Shown here: positions 6,665 through 8,609 of the stretch, in pieces
How positions within the stretch are numbered: position 1 is the stretch's first letter
How the letters are laid out: each line of letters starts with the position of its first letter
Assembly: GCA_030646595.1 (NCBI GenBank)
Contig: JAUSKS010000304.1
Location: forward strand, 1 to 8,609
Length of the DNA stretch: 8,609 nt
Source of the DNA: Gallionellaceae bacterium
GTDB lineage: Bacteria > Pseudomonadota > Gammaproteobacteria > Burkholderiales > Gallionellaceae
Reading direction: 5' to 3'
Notes under the pieces: generated by a model
Databases searched by the model: none
What the model was told of the DNA's origin: nothing
The model's input: only the letters and a program-made list of their open reading frames with translations
Position numbers and translations under genes: made by a program

Positions 6665-6686
6665 GAATAAACACTGTTGTAGTTCA

Positions 6687-7979
6687 TCATTTTCTAAATA
6701 ATGCAGCTTGCGCATGCGCATGCAATCCTTCACCACGCGCCAGTTCAGCAGCAATTGCACCCAGAGTGGCTGCCCCTTGCGCGGATACTTGTATCAAGCT
6801 GCTGCGCTTCTGAAAATCGTATACACCCAAGGGAGAAGAAAAGCGCGCAGTGCCAGAGGTAGGCAACACATGATTCGGCCCGGCGCAATAATCGCCGAGT
6901 GATTCGGAGGTGTAACGACCCATAAAAATCGCGCCTGCATGTTTGATCTTGGGTAAATATTGCTGCGGATTTTCTACCGACAGCTCCAGATGTTCAGGCG
7001 CGATGCGATTGCTGATGGCACAGGCTTCATCCAGATCGGCCACCTCAATCAAGGCACCGCGATTTTGCAATGCGGTACGGATTATGTCGCGGCGCGGCAT
7101 GGTTTCCAACAGCCTATCTGCGCTGTGCGCCACCGCCGTGGCAAAAGCCGCATCCGGTGTCAGCAGGATAGCTTGCGCCAACTCATCGTGCTCGGCCTGG
7201 GAAAATAAATCCATGGCTATCCAGTCTGGGTCAGTGCGGCCATCGCAAATCACCAGAATCTCTGATGGCCCCGCCACCATGTCGATGCCGACCACGCCGA
7301 ACACACGGCGTTTTGCTGCGGCCACATAGGCATTGCCGGGCCCCACAATTTTATCCACGCGCGGAATGGTGGCCGTGCCGTAAGCCAGCGCTGCCACCGC
7401 TTGCGCGCCGCCTATGGTAAACACTCTATCCACGCCAGCCAGATGTGCTGCTGCCAGCACCAGCGCATTTTGTACGCCATCTGGCGTGGGTACGACCATG
7501 ATGAGTTCACCTACCCCGGCCACTTTCGCGGGCAAGGCGTTCATCAGCACAGAAGACGGGTATGCTGCCTTGCCGCCCGGCACATACAAACCAACGCGAT
7601 CCAGGGGCGTAATTTGCTGGCCGAGTAAAGTGCCATCCGCTTCGGTATAGCTCCATGAGCTTTGCAATTGTTTTTGGTGATAAGCAGTTACGCGCTGTGC
7701 GGCTTGCTCCAAGGCATGGCGTTGAGCGGGTGGTAGACCTTCAAAAGCGGTGCGTAATGCTGCGGGTGAAAGTTCGAGCGCCGCTGCATCCTTGATTGCA
7801 AGGCGATCAAAGCGCCGGGTATATTCCAGCACCGCCGCATCACCCCGTGTGCGCACATCAGCCAGAATAGCGGCTACCGTTGCATCCAGCGTTGCATCCT
7901 GCGTGGTTTCAAATGCCAGTAGCTTATCCAGCTGGATAGTGAAGTCGGCCTGTTTGCTCGACAGTCGTTTGATATTCAC
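6687..7979 (-). CDS. hisD: Histidinol dehydrogenase HisD
   Basis: HisD catalyses the last two steps of histidine synthesis, the NAD-dependent oxidation of L-histidinol to L-histidine through the aldehyde, in the cytoplasm. It has 430 residues, the usual length. Family motifs are present: [28 protein letters not shown], the signature [13 protein letters not shown], and the catalytic pair Glu329-His330 in IAPEHLELS. The expected zinc ligands can be placed at Gln261 and His264 (FSQAEHDE), Asp363 ([15 protein letters not shown]) and His422 in the C-terminal GLHAHAQAA. Everything looks intact. The start is GTG at 7979, overlapping the hisG stop as GTGA, so the two are translationally coupled. What follows is unusual: 22 nt later comes a pseudopilin gene and not hisC or hisB, so the rest of the histidine pathway must be elsewhere. 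Confidence 0.97.
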   Translation of the reverse strand: MNIKRLSSKQADFTIQLDKLLAFETTQDATLDATVAAILADVRTRGDAAVLEYTRRFDRLAIKDAAALELSPAALRTAFEGLPPAQRHALEQAAQRVTAYHQKQLQSSWSYTEADGTLLGQQITPLDRVGLYVPGGKAAYPSSVLMNALPAKVAGVGELIMVVPTPDGVQNALVLAAAHLAGVDRVFTIGGAQAVAALAYGTATIPRVDKIVGPGNAYVAAAKRRVFGVVGIDMVAGPSEILVICDGRTDPDWIAMDLFSQAEHDELAQAILLTPDAAFATAVAHSADRLLETMPRRDIIRTALQNRGALIEVADLDEACAISNRIAPEHLELSVENPQQYLPKIKHAGAIFMGRYTSESLGDYCAGPNHVLPTSGTARFSSPLGVYDFQKRSSLIQVSAQGAATLGAIAAELARGEGLHAHAQAALFRK

Positions 7980-8609
7980 GCGGGCACCGCTAGTGCAAAG
8001 GCGTCCAGCATGGGTTGTATGGCAGTACGCTTGAGTTTCAGTGCCGCCTGGTTGACCACCAGGCGCGAAGAAATCGCGGAGATTTCTTCCACTGCTTTAA
8101 GGTCATTAGCCTTGAGCGTATTACCGCTGCTGACCAAATCCACAATCGCATCGGACAACCCCACCAGCGGTGCCAGCTCCATCGAGCCATACAGCTTGAT
8201 TAAATCCACATGCACGCCCTTGGCCGCAAAGTGTTCGCGCGCGGTCTGCACATATTTGGTGGCCACGCGCAAGCGCGCACCCTGGCGCACGGCTGAGTCA
8301 TAATCAAAATCATTGCGCACCGCCACCATCATGCGGCAGCGCGCGATATTCAAATCCAGCGGCTGATACAGCCCGGTGCCGCCATGTTCGTTGAGCACAT
8401 CCTTGCCCGCCACGCCGAGATCGGCTGCGCCGTATTGCACATAGGTAGGCACGTCGGAAGCGCGCACGATGATCAGCCGCACGTCGGCGCGGTTGGTCGG
8501 CAGGATCAGCTTGCGCGAGGTCTCCGGGTCTTCCAGCGGCGTGATGCCTGCCGCCGCCAGCAGCGGCACGGTTTCCTCGAAGATGCGGCCTTTGGATAGG
8601 GCGATGGTA
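7976..8609 (-). CDS. hisG: ATP phosphoribosyltransferase catalytic subunit HisG, short form (5' tip off the window)
   Basis: HisG carries out the first committed step of histidine synthesis, condensing ATP with PRPP to give phosphoribosyl-ATP. The visible 210 residues begin [15 protein letters not shown], so only the first one to three residues are missing. Conserved blocks include [16 protein letters not shown] and the HisG signature from Glu144 through [20 protein letters not shown], where SGNT forms the PRPP-binding loop. The frame ends in FALAVPA without the C-terminal ACT-like regulatory domain of long HisG. It is therefore the short HisGS form, which by family knowledge needs the HisRS-like partner HisZ for activity and histidine feedback. 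hisZ is not in this window. The GTG at 8569 is internal to the conserved frame and is not the start. The stop overlaps the hisD start. Confidence 0.97.
   Translation of the reverse strand, partial: TIALSKGRIFEETVPLLAAAGITPLEDPETSRKLILPTNRADVRLIIVRASDVPTYVQYGAADLGVAGKDVLNEHGGTGLYQPLDLNIARCRMMVAVRNDFDYDSAVRQGARLRVATKYVQTAREHFAAKGVHVDLIKLYGSMELAPLVGLSDAIVDLVSSGNTLKANDLKAVEEISAISSRLVVNQAALKLKRTAIQPMLDAFALAVPA

Noticed and set aside
6709..6720. Perfect 12-bp palindrome TGCGCATGCGCA
   Set aside because: It falls within the hisD codons for the conserved His-Ala-His-Ala segment near the C-terminus, including the probable zinc ligand. Codon choice explains it better than a binding site.
6665..6760. 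Longer GspG-like protein starting at 6760
   Set aside because: The extra 32 residues overlap the hisD C-terminus and would give an abnormal leader. MVNKRG before FTLIELL is the standard prepilin leader.
1..8609. Sigma54 (-24/-12) promoters as PilR targets
   Set aside because: I checked many GGCAC and GTGCC occurrences on both strands by eye, and none had GG and GC at the required 10-nt spacing with a sensible downstream gene. The scan was not exhaustive.

Overview
The window looks like chromosomal DNA from a Gram-negative bacterium, most likely a betaproteobacterium. The signs are an outer-membrane secretin, a PilS/PilR pair, AmpD peptidoglycan recycling, a short-form HisG and a PP0621-family zinc-ribbon protein. 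The order is my inference: a Nitrosomonadales- or Gallionellaceae-like genome would fit, but I cannot test this. Base composition looks even to slightly GC-rich throughout. No tRNA, rRNA, IS transposase, phage gene or CRISPR array is visible.

All eight genes are on the minus strand, so transcription runs from the right end to the left. In order they are: hisG (5' tip off the window), hisD, a GspG-like pseudopilin, a second pseudopilin without the usual Glu5, a lipoprotein secretin with a TPR-like N-terminus and a Pro/Gly/Met-rich tail, a small membrane-anchored zinc-ribbon protein (PP0621 family), pilS, pilR, and ampD (3' end off the window). Most junctions are very tight. hisG/hisD share GTGA, the two pseudopilins share the A of TGATG, pilS/pilR overlap by 11 nt, and pilR/ampD overlap in TTGA. 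The only real spacer is the roughly 165 nt before pilS. It holds a ~102-bp nested inverted-repeat element of the REP/MITE kind.

Functionally there are three blocks. The first is the start of histidine biosynthesis (ATP phosphoribosyltransferase and histidinol dehydrogenase); hisD is followed by secretion genes where hisC would commonly be found. The second is a partial type II secretion/type IV pilus-like set: two pseudopilins and a secretin, with no ATPase, platform protein or prepilin peptidase in view, so these must be encoded elsewhere. The third is a sigma54-type two-component regulator (PilS membrane kinase, PilR activator with intact GAFTGA), followed by the cytoplasmic anhydro-muropeptide amidase AmpD.

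I see no clearly new defence or mobile system. The points most worth a second look are the palindromic element before pilS, the secretin's architecture, the Glu5-less pseudopilin, the his-to-secretion gene junction and the coupled pilR-ampD reading frames.
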